Part shown: piece after piece, positions 7,082-16,154 of the stretch | Layout of the letters: each line of letters opens with the position of its first letter | Position numbering within the stretch: position 1 is the stretch's first letter | NCBI GenBank assembly: GCA_965249965.1 | Contig: OZ252262.1 | Location: 2,542,001 to 2,606,000 of the forward strand | DNA from: HXMU1420-13 sp965249965 | Lineage (GTDB): Bacteria > Bacteroidota > Rhodothermia > Balneolales > Balneolaceae | DNA: 64,000 nucleotides | Direction of reading: 5' to 3' | The notes under the pieces: model-generated | What the model was told of the DNA's origin: nothing | Database searches by the model: none | What the model saw: only the letters and a program-made list of their open reading frames with translations | Program-made: the position numbers and the translations under genes

Positions 7082-10045
7082 ATGATTTACTATAAAAAAG
7101 CACAAAATCTTAGGGACTTAGTTGCCGAACTTTCAAATCTGATAGCTCAAGCAGATGATAAAGCCAATCCACTGTCGCAGGATTGGATTGTAGTACAAAA
7201 CAAAGAAACACAAGAATGGATTCATAGCGAACTTTGTGCCCGCAATGGTATTTCTGCGAATGTTAAGTTTGTCTATCCATCGGAATTAATTTGGGTTTGT
7301 CTTAGGCACATTGAACCGACTCTTCCATCAAAATTACCCACAGACAAACTCGCCCTAGAAGCAAGAATTCTGGATAAACTTGATGAAGAACGCGATGAAT
7401 TAAGTTCCAGGGGGCTAAACATGCCATCAGATTTGTCCACATTATTGGATTTGGCTATCCAGATTGCTGATGTTTTTGATTTATACCAGGCATTCCGTCC
7501 TGAATTACTAAATAACTGGGAGAGGAAAACATCCGGCTCTTTGAATGAATGGCAGCCCTATTTATGGAATATACTTTCGGAGGATTTAATTGAAGAGTAC
7601 CCTGATATCCCAGGAAGAAGTGAAGTTACAAGCATTATAATTAAGCAAATCGATGAACTTGAGAACGCTTTACCAAATCGAATTTACCTATTTGGCCTCT
7701 CACATTGGTCGAAGCCATTTAATCAATTTATCCAGGAACTTTCAGGAACGGTTGATATTATTTGGTTTGATCAGGATTTCTCATCGTATGTAACAGATAG
7801 TGATACGTTTAAAAACTGGAGTACACCTAAAGTTGAGGTTCAAACATGGTTGAACCCAAAAAATAACTCGGATTCTAGTCGAATAGAATCAATAACGATC
7901 AAATCAGAAAATGACAAAAAATTACCTGAAGTCAACATCCATTCCTGTCATAATGTTGAGAGAGAAATTCAGGTTTTAAAAACAGAATTACTTAACTCTT
8001 TTGATGCAGATAGTACTCTAACATGTGATGATGTACTGATTTTAGTTCCCGATTTCAAAACATATGCTCCAATAATCTATGAGCAGTTCAATAGAGAACT
8101 AGAACCAAAAATTCCTTTTTTTGAGCCTTATTCGATGAAATCGGCACCTTCGGATAGTCTACTGAAGGTGTTTAATTTTTTTATCGATAATGAAAAGGTA
8201 AGCTCTTTCATAGAAGTTCTCGGCTTGCACCACATCAAAAAGGCATTTTCCATAAGTGATGATGAACTTTCGTTATACATTAGAGCTTTTGCAAAGTTGA
8301 ATGTCCATAGTGGATTAATTCAATCTCAGGGTCTGAATAGTATAGAAAAGGGGATTCGAAAGTTGCTTCTCAGTTATTCAATGGAGATCGAAGCATTTAA
8401 TAGCTTTCTAGGTTATAGTGGTATTGAAATAATTTCTACTGATGAAACGCGAATAGCGCTAAATAAGCTGGTTAGGGTGCTGGGCTGGTTGAAAGCACTG
8501 AATGCGTATAAAGAAACAGATCATTCTCTCCTGGAATGGATTAATTTTATTGAAGATTGGCTGATTATTGATTCAAAGTCACCCATCTTAGAAGTATCCC
8601 AACTGAAGGAATCTAAAGAGTACCTGATATTATCAAAATCAAAAACAGTATTTCCTTTTGAAGTCTTTGTGCAGTGGCTCAATCATGTTTTTTCTGATCA
8701 AAGTGCTAGTGCCACAAAACCAGGATCTGGAGTGCAAGTTGGTACTTACGTTCCTTTCAGAAATATCCCATTTAAATTTGTTGCCATGTTAGGGTTGAAC
8801 GAAGGGATATTTCCAAGAAATCCATTTCGACCAGAATTCGACTTAATCCACTCAAATCCATTGCCAGGCGATCGTATTACACAAAAAGATGATCAGTTGA
8901 TGTTTTTAGAACGATTTATCTCAACTGAGAAGAATCTTCACTTGAGCTATATCGGTGAAGGTGAACAAGGCGCATTGGGATCGACATTAATTGATGCACT
9001 TCTTGATGTTTATCCTGAGAGTAAAATTCAAAAGCATGCTTTGCATGAATTCTCAACAAATGAGTTGACTAAGTATGAAACCTACTCTGAAATGGCAGTT
9101 GAAATTCTAAATGGATCAAACATTGAATCAAAAGAAAAAGAAGTTCAGTATTTAATTAAAAGAGAACAGCCGAAAAACCTGCACTTAAATGATTTAATTC
9201 AATTTTTTACTCATCCATCTAAATACTTGCTGGGTAATATATTAGGTATCAAAAATATTTATGAAGAGGATGAGCCAAAAGATCGGGATGTGTTTAAGGT
9301 GTCCGCTTTGGATAACTATAACATGAAGTTAGCAATTGCTAAATCTATAGAATCAGAGATTCCTACTTGTGAGCTTATAAAGTATCTGCAAATCTCAGGT
9401 AAAGCACCGATGGGTATTGTTGGGAGAAATCAAATTATTGAATCCAGCAATCTGTTGAGTATTCAGAAATCGATGGTTGAGGGCTTAGAATTAAATGACC
9501 CCGGCAAGGCTAAAATTCAAATCAAGCTGGATAGTCTTTCTTTAGAAGGTGAACTTACAAATGTTTATAAAAATCAATATGTCGATCTAAAAGTCAGCAC
9601 TATAAAACCAAAGCACATTATCGAACTTTGGATTAAGCATTTGGTACTCTGCCTAAATGACGAAGTGCACCTATCATCGAAATTAATTGGGACTAATAAA
9701 GACAAAATTGAATCCATTGAGTTCAATGAAATTAAAAATGCTGAAAACTTTATGCTAGATCTCTTAGAGATATTCAACCGAAAAGAACTTAATGCTGATT
9801 TATGTTCTTTTATTCCTGCATTAAGCAATGGTTTTGTTACAAAAAAGGGAGATCGCGAAGCGAAACTGATACATGTTGAAAATGAGTGGGAACCCAACAA
9901 ATACCCGAGAGCAGAAAGCGATGATTTCTACAATAAAATTCTTTGGGATGACAAATACCCGTGGGAAAGTCCATTTTTTGAGGAAGATTCATTAGCAATT
10001 TGGTCACCAATTATATCTCATATAAAAAGATCTAAACATGGCTAA
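7082..10045 (+). CDS. recC: RecBCD enzyme subunit RecC (exodeoxyribonuclease V gamma chain)
   Basis: RecC holds the RecBCD helicase-nuclease together, splits the duplex and, in E. coli, reads Chi. At 987 residues it is somewhat shorter than the E. coli protein (about 1120). The best signature is the segment near residues 555-585 (VGTYVPFRNIPFK, then MLGLNEGIFPR), matching the conserved helicase-like core of RecC, with the aligned opening VVQNKETQEWIHSEL near residues 36-50. It lacks an intact Walker A motif, as expected for RecC. The gene overlaps recB by eight bases and is followed by recD, so the complex is encoded as a single operon in the order C-B-D. ptrA, which sits inside the E. coli operon, is absent. 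Confidence 0.93.
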   Translation: MIYYKKAQNLRDLVAELSNLIAQADDKANPLSQDWIVVQNKETQEWIHSELCARNGISANVKFVYPSELIWVCLRHIEPTLPSKLPTDKLALEARILDKLDEERDELSSRGLNMPSDLSTLLDLAIQIADVFDLYQAFRPELLNNWERKTSGSLNEWQPYLWNILSEDLIEEYPDIPGRSEVTSIIIKQIDELENALPNRIYLFGLSHWSKPFNQFIQELSGTVDIIWFDQDFSSYVTDSDTFKNWSTPKVEVQTWLNPKNNSDSSRIESITIKSENDKKLPEVNIHSCHNVEREIQVLKTELLNSFDADSTLTCDDVLILVPDFKTYAPIIYEQFNRELEPKIPFFEPYSMKSAPSDSLLKVFNFFIDNEKVSSFIEVLGLHHIKKAFSISDDELSLYIRAFAKLNVHSGLIQSQGLNSIEKGIRKLLLSYSMEIEAFNSFLGYSGIEIISTDETRIALNKLVRVLGWLKALNAYKETDHSLLEWINFIEDWLIIDSKSPILEVSQLKESKEYLILSKSKTVFPFEVFVQWLNHVFSDQSASATKPGSGVQVGTYVPFRNIPFKFVAMLGLNEGIFPRNPFRPEFDLIHSNPLPGDRITQKDDQLMFLERFISTEKNLHLSYIGEGEQGALGSTLIDALLDVYPESKIQKHALHEFSTNELTKYETYSEMAVEILNGSNIESKEKEVQYLIKREQPKNLHLNDLIQFFTHPSKYLLGNILGIKNIYEEDEPKDRDVFKVSALDNYNMKLAIAKSIESEIPTCELIKYLQISGKAPMGIVGRNQIIESSNLLSIQKSMVEGLELNDPGKAKIQIKLDSLSLEGELTNVYKNQYVDLKVSTIKPKHIIELWIKHLVLCLNDEVHLSSKLIGTNKDKIESIEFNEIKNAENFMLDLLEIFNRKELNADLCSFIPALSNGFVTKKGDREAKLIHVENEWEPNKYPRAESDDFYNKILWDDKYPWESPFFEEDSLAIWSPIISHIKRSKHG

Positions 10046-13000
10046 GCCACTGAATATATTTGATCTTGACTTCAAGGGGCATCATTTGATTGAAGCAGGC
10101 GCTGGGACAGGAAAAACGTATAGTATCACTTCGCTGTATGTCAGGGCACTGGTTGAACGTTGGGTAATGCCAAGAGAACTTCTTGTTTTGACGTTTACAA
10201 ACGATGCAACCGCTGAGTTAAAACAAAGAATTAGAGATCGAATTAGAGACGTTATTGAAGCTGCTGAAGGAGCGACGTCGGAGGATAAATTTGTTGAGGA
10301 ATTTGTTAAGAAACTTAATCCGAAACAGGTCGAGCATTTAAAAAAAGCATATTTAGCATTTGATGAAGCTGCTATTTCAACAATTCACGGATTTTGCCAG
10401 CGAATATTAGCCGAATATCATATTGAATTTAAGGTTCCAGCAAATTTTGGGTTAGTACCATCCGAATTTGAACTCATCCTCGACGCTATCCATCAATTTT
10501 GGGTTGATTTCTTTTTTTCAAATGCTAGCAATGATGACTATGAAAGATGGCTCAGTGAATATTTAAATATTGAATTTCAATCACCTGACTATCTTCTAAA
10601 AAAAGTTCATCCATTGATTAAAAATTCGGATATAATTCTGGAGCCAAATATCATTGATTTCAAATGGTTTAGAGGGGTTTATACGACTTGTAATGAGATT
10701 CATCAAAAGATTAAAGATCAGTTTGGAATAGACAAACAAGCTTTACTCGAAATCTTGCATTCAGAAGGATTAAGTAAGACCTATTATAAAAACCCGGGGC
10801 AAAAATTTGAGGCGTTTCAGAATTGGGCTGAACAAAATGTTGATTGTCCAAAACCCATTGAAAACCTAAAGCATTATGGTAGATTCATTATTGAGAAAGG
10901 AACAAAGAAAAATGAGTTCACGCCCGAGCTTGATATATTTCAGTTGGTTGATGCCTATCTTACTCAATTCCAAAAATTCGAAGCATTAAAGCCACAAGTT
11001 TTAGCATTTTCTGTCTATGAAGTCAGAAAGCGTTTAGCCGAGATAAAAGCAAGAAAAGGAGGGTTAGGCTACGACGACCTTCTTGTGAAAGTAAGAGACG
11101 GACTAAATGAATCTGAAATACTTGCTAGCAAATTGGCGGCTCGATATCCTATTATGCTAATTGATGAATTTCAGGATACCGATCATAAACAGTACGCTAT
11201 TTTTGATACAATAGCCTCCAAATCTGCGTCGAATTGCTTAATAATGATTGGAGATCCAAAGCAAGCTATCTATAAATTCCGAGGGGCTGACCTCAACACT
11301 TACCTACAAGCAAAGCGTGATGTGCCTGAGGAAAATAAATACACCTTACTTTTTAATTATCGTAGTTCTAAAGAGTTAATCAAAGCTATAAATGTTTTTT
11401 TTGAGGGTGATAACGCTTTTCAGATTAATGGATTGAATTATGAAAACGCAGAATTTCCAGAAGGAAGGTCGAATAATCCAATAAAGAAAGATGGGAAAAA
11501 AGTTTCCCCACTTAAAACTATAGATGTTGAATTTGGTACCAAATCAATAGGTGCAGTTAGATCTTTAATAGCACAATCTGTAGCGGCTGAGATAATTGAA
11601 TTACTAAATGAAAATTATACAATCGGGGAAAAGAGTATACAGCACGGTGACATTGCAGTATTAGTAGATTCGCATAAAAATGCTGAACTCATGCAATCAA
11701 CACTTTGGAAGAATAGAATTCGAAGTGTAATAAATTCAAAATCTTCAGTGTTTTCATCCAAAGAATCGGATGAATTATTTAGAATATTAAGTGCAATCTC
11801 TCATCCTGGGAACATCGGATATTTAAAATCTGCTCTGGCTACAAATCTTTTGGGAGTTGATAAAAAGGAACTTATTGAAATTGATAGTCTTGAAAATCAA
11901 CTTCTGACATATCAGTCTCAATTTTCACACTTACATGAAGTTTGGCAAAGCGAGGGATTACTTCAGGTTTTTAGAAATATTGAATCGATTTTTAATCTCT
12001 TTATTTCAGCTTCGAAAAAAGATAATATTGAACGGGTAATTACTAATTACAAACATTTAAAAGAGCTCTTAATTAGAGCCGAGACAGATGGGCTAACATC
12101 TACGTTTGGCTTATTGCGTTTTTTTAGATCTAAAAGAGAGCAGGATTTTAATCAAACACAGGATGATGAGGTAATTCGACTTGAAAGCGACGATGATCTT
12201 ATACAGATTGTGACGCATCACGCTAGCAAAGGACTAGAATACAAAGTTGTGTTTTGTCCTTTTCTATGGAAGTCTACGATTGATAGGCCAAAGATTCCCA
12301 TATTATCAAATGGTGCTAAACAAACCGCCTATTTAGATGCTTCCAGCTCCTTTTTTGAACAAGCAATAAGTGATCATTTAACCGAGGAGCGCGCTGAGAA
12401 AATTCGAGTTACATACGTAGCACTTACCAGAGCTAAATCGAGGTGCTATGTCTATGATGCACATTATAAAACTAAAAGTAGCGAGTTTAATGCACTAGAG
12501 TCGCTTCGATCGAATAGTAAATCGCTTTCGAAATTGTTGGATGAACGTGCTGAAATCTTAAAAATTCTTGATGTGCAAGATAATAGTAGTTCATCTAATA
12601 CTTTTCATAAGGAAGTTATTGTTCCTTCTTTCAAAAAAATGAGTAGATCGGATTACAGTAATTTTAAACGGACGGTAAGTTTTTCATCATTGGCTATTTC
12701 GGGATCAACCAAGGCAGATGAGGATGCAAAGGCTGCTTTCGATGAATGGAATCTGGATTTAATTGAATCAGAAACTGATGAGAAAAATGAATTTACATTG
12801 CCGAAAGGAAAAGATACAGGTAATCTGCTGCATCATATTTTTGAACACATTGATTTTACAACCAATAGTGAGATAGACGAGATTATTGATCAGTCATTTG
12901 ATCAGTTTAATTTTGATAAACAGTGGATTCCAACGGTTAGGAAAATGGTACTGGATACAATCTCTCAGTCACTGGCAGAAGGGGTATCGCTGAATCGCAT

Positions 13001-13460
13001 ATCAAATGATCAACGGTTGGTAGAAATAGAATTTATGTTTCCTCTTAAAAATGCAGACACCACTAGAATTTTCTCACTAATTGGGCATTCAGAATCTAAA
13101 CTCCAGCCATCTATTGATGGGTTTATGAAAGGGTTTATAGATCTAACTTTTTGGTATAACGGTCGATATTATATTTTGGATTATAAATCAAATTATCTGG
13201 GTAGTAGCAAAGAAAATTATTCAATAGAATCATTGAATGAAGAGATGAAGCATTCGATGTACAATCTTCAATATCATATCTACACCATTGCACTGGTTCG
13301 GTATTTAACTCTAAAAAACCCAGGTTTTAATTATAAAACGGATTTTGGGGGAGTGTTCTATGTATTTCTAAGAGGTCTACAAAAGGGTTCCAAATCTGGT
13401 ATTTACTTTGATAAACCGAAGCAAACTATTATCGAACAATTGAACGAAGCGATGGGGTAA
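10038..13460 (+). CDS. recB: RecBCD enzyme subunit RecB (helicase-nuclease beta chain)
   Basis: RecB is the 3'-5' motor and the sole nuclease of RecBCD, and loads RecA after Chi. The 1140 residues contain a UvrD-like superfamily 1 helicase: Walker A GAGTGKT (21-27), Walker B LIDEFQDTD (about 375-383), the GDPKQAIYKFRGAD motif, and motif VI LTRAKSRCYVY (about 796-806). The C-terminal nuclease domain has GFIDLTF followed by LDYKSNY, with Asp1048 and Lys1050 matching the E. coli D1080/K1082 pair, so both helicase and nuclease look active. Start ATG at 10038 overlaps the recC stop by eight bases, and one base separates its stop from recD. The protein is cytoplasmic and acts in double-strand-break repair and degradation of foreign linear DNA. 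Confidence 0.96.
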   Translation: MAKPLNIFDLDFKGHHLIEAGAGTGKTYSITSLYVRALVERWVMPRELLVLTFTNDATAELKQRIRDRIRDVIEAAEGATSEDKFVEEFVKKLNPKQVEHLKKAYLAFDEAAISTIHGFCQRILAEYHIEFKVPANFGLVPSEFELILDAIHQFWVDFFFSNASNDDYERWLSEYLNIEFQSPDYLLKKVHPLIKNSDIILEPNIIDFKWFRGVYTTCNEIHQKIKDQFGIDKQALLEILHSEGLSKTYYKNPGQKFEAFQNWAEQNVDCPKPIENLKHYGRFIIEKGTKKNEFTPELDIFQLVDAYLTQFQKFEALKPQVLAFSVYEVRKRLAEIKARKGGLGYDDLLVKVRDGLNESEILASKLAARYPIMLIDEFQDTDHKQYAIFDTIASKSASNCLIMIGDPKQAIYKFRGADLNTYLQAKRDVPEENKYTLLFNYRSSKELIKAINVFFEGDNAFQINGLNYENAEFPEGRSNNPIKKDGKKVSPLKTIDVEFGTKSIGAVRSLIAQSVAAEIIELLNENYTIGEKSIQHGDIAVLVDSHKNAELMQSTLWKNRIRSVINSKSSVFSSKESDELFRILSAISHPGNIGYLKSALATNLLGVDKKELIEIDSLENQLLTYQSQFSHLHEVWQSEGLLQVFRNIESIFNLFISASKKDNIERVITNYKHLKELLIRAETDGLTSTFGLLRFFRSKREQDFNQTQDDEVIRLESDDDLIQIVTHHASKGLEYKVVFCPFLWKSTIDRPKIPILSNGAKQTAYLDASSSFFEQAISDHLTEERAEKIRVTYVALTRAKSRCYVYDAHYKTKSSEFNALESLRSNSKSLSKLLDERAEILKILDVQDNSSSSNTFHKEVIVPSFKKMSRSDYSNFKRTVSFSSLAISGSTKADEDAKAAFDEWNLDLIESETDEKNEFTLPKGKDTGNLLHHIFEHIDFTTNSEIDEIIDQSFDQFNFDKQWIPTVRKMVLDTISQSLAEGVSLNRISNDQRLVEIEFMFPLKNADTTRIFSLIGHSESKLQPSIDGFMKGFIDLTFWYNGRYYILDYKSNYLGSSKENYSIESLNEEMKHSMYNLQYHIYTIALVRYLTLKNPGFNYKTDFGGVFYVFLRGLQKGSKSGIYFDKPKQTIIEQLNEAMG

Positions 13461-13461
13461 A

Positions 13462-15150
13462 ATGATAGTTCATCCTACTATTACAGCATTACTCACTAAT
13501 TTGTTACAACGTGGATTTATTGACCATGCTGAGTACGAAACCATGCAAACCTGGATTGGAATCGATCCATCCATAAATCAGGCGCAAATACTGGCTATTT
13601 TAGCATATCAGCATTATCAAAGAAAAGGTCACATTGCCATCGATGAAAAGATGGCTAACGAGCATATTGAATCTTTTAAATTAAAAAATGCGAAAATTTC
13701 AATTGATGACTTAAAAGAGGGGTGTTCCCTGATTGGATCTGATTCAGATTATGAGCCATTTATTGTGCATAATCAGCTCTTATACGACCATAAAAGCTAC
13801 AACAAAGAAAAAGTACTTGCGCATTGGCTAATCCATAAAGCCAAACAAAGTGATGAAGATTTCATCGGAAGAGAAGACGAAATACAGTCGTCAATTTCAG
13901 ATTCATTGCACGAACATCAAAGAGAATGTGTATTCAAATCATTCACAAATAAATTTTTAATCATCACTGGTGGACCAGGGTCTGGGAAAACGTTTACAAT
14001 CAGTGAGATTATTAAGCAGCACAGAAATTTTTTCGATGAGGAGTACATCATAAAAGTTGCTGCTCCAACCGGAAAAGCTGCTCAACGGATTAATGATTCA
14101 TTAGCCGGATTTCTTGAAGAAAATGAAAAAGCAGTTACTGTTCATCAATTATTAGGTGCTTCTGATGTTCTTAAAGGGTATTCCCGAAACAAGGAGAATC
14201 CTATTGACGCGGATTTAGTGATCATTGATGAAGCATCAATGATGGATTTAGGAATATGGCATGCATTGTCCCAATCGTTAGCCGAAGACTCTACAGTAAT
14301 TGTTGTTGGTGATCCTTTTCAATTGGCGGCCGTAGAAGCTGGAGCGGTTCTTCGTGATATTCATTTGTACTCAAATAATAGCTCTGAGTTTGTGGATCCA
14401 ATTCAAGAATGTGTTGTTTCTTTAGACAAACGGTTTCGATTCTCTGAATCTAGCGGGATACATCATTTTGCAGATGCGATTAATGCTTCAGACGTAGAAA
14501 AAGCAACAGAAATTCTAGCCTCGAAAGAATTTTCTGATGTTCAATTTGTGGAATTAGGATCTAATTCTATCTCAGAAACTTTACAAAAATATGCGATAAA
14601 CAACGGAGTTAAAACTTTACCAAAAGTAGACGCGTTTAAAATCTTGACCGCTCTCAGAAAAGGTAATCTGGGGTGTGATGTACTTAACACCCGTGTAGAA
14701 AATAAAATTAAGATCGAGAGGAGACTACCTCGTTCAATTGAGTGGTTTAATTCCAGAATGGTGATGATTAGTAAGAATAATTATCAATTGGGAATACAAA
14801 ATGGGGAGATTGGAATTTATTCCAATAAAGGGGATGAGATCATATTCTCAGAAGAAAAAAAGTTGAAAAAAGAGATGCTAAAGTACTATGAATCAGGATA
14901 TTGCATTACAATACATAAAAGTCAGGGCTCTGAGTATGATCATATTGCGATAATTCTTCCGGATAAAGAAAATCCAATTTTAACTAAAGAACTTTTATAT
15001 ACAGCTGTAACAAGAGCAAGGGAAAGTGTTCTTGTAGTTGGAAAAAGTGAAATTCTTAATTACTGTATATCTAATAAAACGATAAGAAAGTCTGGGCTTC
15101 ATTCACAATTAAAACAAGTATTGGTCGATTCGGGACCCCATCAAATTTAA
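13462..15150 (+). CDS. recD: RecBCD enzyme subunit RecD (5'-3' helicase alpha chain)
   Basis: RecD is the 5'-3' motor of the RecBCD complex. The 562-residue length is close to E. coli RecD (608) and lacks the long N-terminal extension of the separate RecD2 family. The N-terminal domain (1-120) would contact RecBC. Walker A is GGPGSGKT (170-177), Walker B is VIIDEASMMD (about 252-261), followed by VVGDPFQLAAVEAG, and the C-terminal UvrD-like part has ITIHKSQGSEYD and TAVTRARESVLVVG. Start codon one base after the recB stop. As the last gene of the operon it is followed within six bases by a hairpin. Confidence 0.95.
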   Translation: MIVHPTITALLTNLLQRGFIDHAEYETMQTWIGIDPSINQAQILAILAYQHYQRKGHIAIDEKMANEHIESFKLKNAKISIDDLKEGCSLIGSDSDYEPFIVHNQLLYDHKSYNKEKVLAHWLIHKAKQSDEDFIGREDEIQSSISDSLHEHQRECVFKSFTNKFLIITGGPGSGKTFTISEIIKQHRNFFDEEYIIKVAAPTGKAAQRINDSLAGFLEENEKAVTVHQLLGASDVLKGYSRNKENPIDADLVIIDEASMMDLGIWHALSQSLAEDSTVIVVGDPFQLAAVEAGAVLRDIHLYSNNSSEFVDPIQECVVSLDKRFRFSESSGIHHFADAINASDVEKATEILASKEFSDVQFVELGSNSISETLQKYAINNGVKTLPKVDAFKILTALRKGNLGCDVLNTRVENKIKIERRLPRSIEWFNSRMVMISKNNYQLGIQNGEIGIYSNKGDEIIFSEEKKLKKEMLKYYESGYCITIHKSQGSEYDHIAIILPDKENPILTKELLYTAVTRARESVLVVGKSEILNYCISNKTIRKSGLHSQLKQVLVDSGPHQI

Positions 15151-15155
15151 AAAAA

Positions 15156-15178
15156 GCTGTAGCAAATTTTGCTACAGC
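15156..15178. terminator. Strong hairpin after recD, probable terminator
   Basis: GCTGTAGCAAA (15156-15166) and TTTGCTACAGC (15168-15178) form an 11-base perfect inverted repeat with a one-base centre, so about nine pairs in practice. It starts six bases after the recD stop. On the minus strand it is followed by seven T, which makes it a good intrinsic terminator for transcripts arriving from the FKBP gene. On the plus strand the following TAGTTTCTG is a weak U-tract. Confidence 0.7.
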
Positions 15179-15332
15179 TAGTTTCTGTACCCCGAAAAAG
15201 CCAACGTATTCATGGAAGGTTGGTTGATAGCCAGCCTTCTTTCTTTCTCTTTCAAGGCTCTCTCAATATTCAAACTTCTGAGGTTACTTACCTTTAAAAC
15301 TTACTAATGAGTATTAGAGAATATTTAATTTA
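15179..15332. other. Non-coding gap between recD and the FKBP gene
   Basis: About 150 bases without a convincing ORF. It contains a second hairpin, AAGGTTGG/CCAGCCTT (15216-15238, one G-U pair), followed on the plus strand by a pyrimidine tract. It could be the 3' untranslated region of the minus-strand FKBP gene, or hold a small RNA ending at the 15156 hairpin. Neither can be decided here. Confidence 0.35.
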
Positions 15333-16040
15333 TTAGGGAAGAATATCTACCAATTGAACTTTGAAAATAAGAGCGTCACCTGGTTCAATAATACCACCTG
15401 GGCGTGGATTTTTGCCGTAGGCTAGCTCGGAAGGGATAAAAAACTCATACTCAGAGCCTACACTCATTAATTGAATTCCTTCAATCCAGCCTGGAATCAT
15501 TTCGCCTAATACAAACTCAGCAGGTTCACCGGAATCAAACGTTGTGTCGAAAATAGTGCCGTCAATCAAACGACCCTCATACATAACTACGATTTTATTC
15601 TGAGCAAATGGTTTGCCACCTTCCGATTCTGTCACCACTTTGTATTGAAGACCACTCGGTGTTTCAATAACACCATCTTCCATACGATTTGCTGCAAAAA
15701 AATCTTCTTCTTCCTTCTGATTTTTTAAATACATCTTGTCGTTAACATATTCGTTTAGTCGTCTAAACAGCGAACGAATTTCTTCCTGACTGATTTTACT
15801 TTCTTCATCATCTAACGAAGTTTGAAAGCCGGCCACATACGCTTCAAGATCTAGATCTTCGAAGCCTTGTGAAGTTAAACTGGTACCGGTTCTATAACCT
15901 ATAGCATAACTGGAACTATCAACTAGTGAGTTTAGCGAAACCTCTTTATTGAAGCCTTGTTCTTGTTGAGTGCAGGCGCTAGTAAATAGTAATAGAAAAA
16001 AAATGGGTATAAATAGATGAATAACTCTCATTGTAAACAA
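15333..16040 (-). CDS. FKBP-type peptidyl-prolyl isomerase lipoprotein
   Basis: A 235-residue exported isomerase that would speed proline isomerisation in proteins folding in the periplasm. The signal peptide ends in the lipobox TSAC (Cys23 counted from the ATG at 16040; a second ATG three codons later is an equally good start). The FKBP N-terminal dimerisation domain covers about 35-120 (SYAIGYRTGTSL, FQTSLDD), and the FKBP catalytic domain about 128-235 (VVMYEGRLIDGTIFDTT, VIPGW-like MIPGWIEG, FIPSELAYG, LIFKVQLVDI). This is the FkpA/Mip layout. Because the residues after the lipid-bearing Cys are Thr-Gln-Gln, the mature protein probably sits in the outer membrane. It is divergent from the DEAD-box gene. 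Confidence 0.93.
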   Translation of the reverse strand: MFTMRVIHLFIPIFFLLLFTSACTQQEQGFNKEVSLNSLVDSSSYAIGYRTGTSLTSQGFEDLDLEAYVAGFQTSLDDEESKISQEEIRSLFRRLNEYVNDKMYLKNQKEEEDFFAANRMEDGVIETPSGLQYKVVTESEGGKPFAQNKIVVMYEGRLIDGTIFDTTFDSGEPAEFVLGEMIPGWIEGIQLMSVGSEYEFFIPSELAYGKNPRPGGIIEPGDALIFKVQLVDILP

Positions 16041-16065
16041 ATCATTTTTAGATTTTGGATTTGGC

Positions 16066-16073
16066 CAAAGATA
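16066..16073 (-). promoter_or_regulatory. Possible -7 box (TAnnTTTG) for the FKBP gene
   Basis: The minus strand reads TATCTTTG, an exact match to the Bacteroidota -7 consensus TAnnTTTG, 26 bases before the start codon. No clear -33 TTG is found at the expected distance, and exact matches occur by chance in AT-rich gaps, so this is tentative. Confidence 0.28.
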
Positions 16074-16154
16074 GAAGAATTGTGTTTGTAAAACACTTTA
16101 GAAAGGTTCTGTGTATATTCATCTTTTATAAAGAATTTAATCTATCTAAACACA

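Noticed and set aside
9574..9900. Minus-strand ORF of 108 residues inside recC
   Set aside because: It has shadow composition (Ser/Leu/Ile-rich) and lies wholly inside a confident gene.
2248..15200. A 12-base motif, TTTTCGGGGTAC, occurs in two gaps (2249-2260 and, inverted, 15187-15198)
   Set aside because: Pairs of identical 12-mers are expected by chance many times in 64 kb, and the orientation relative to the neighbouring terminators differs, so I do not treat it as a shared element.
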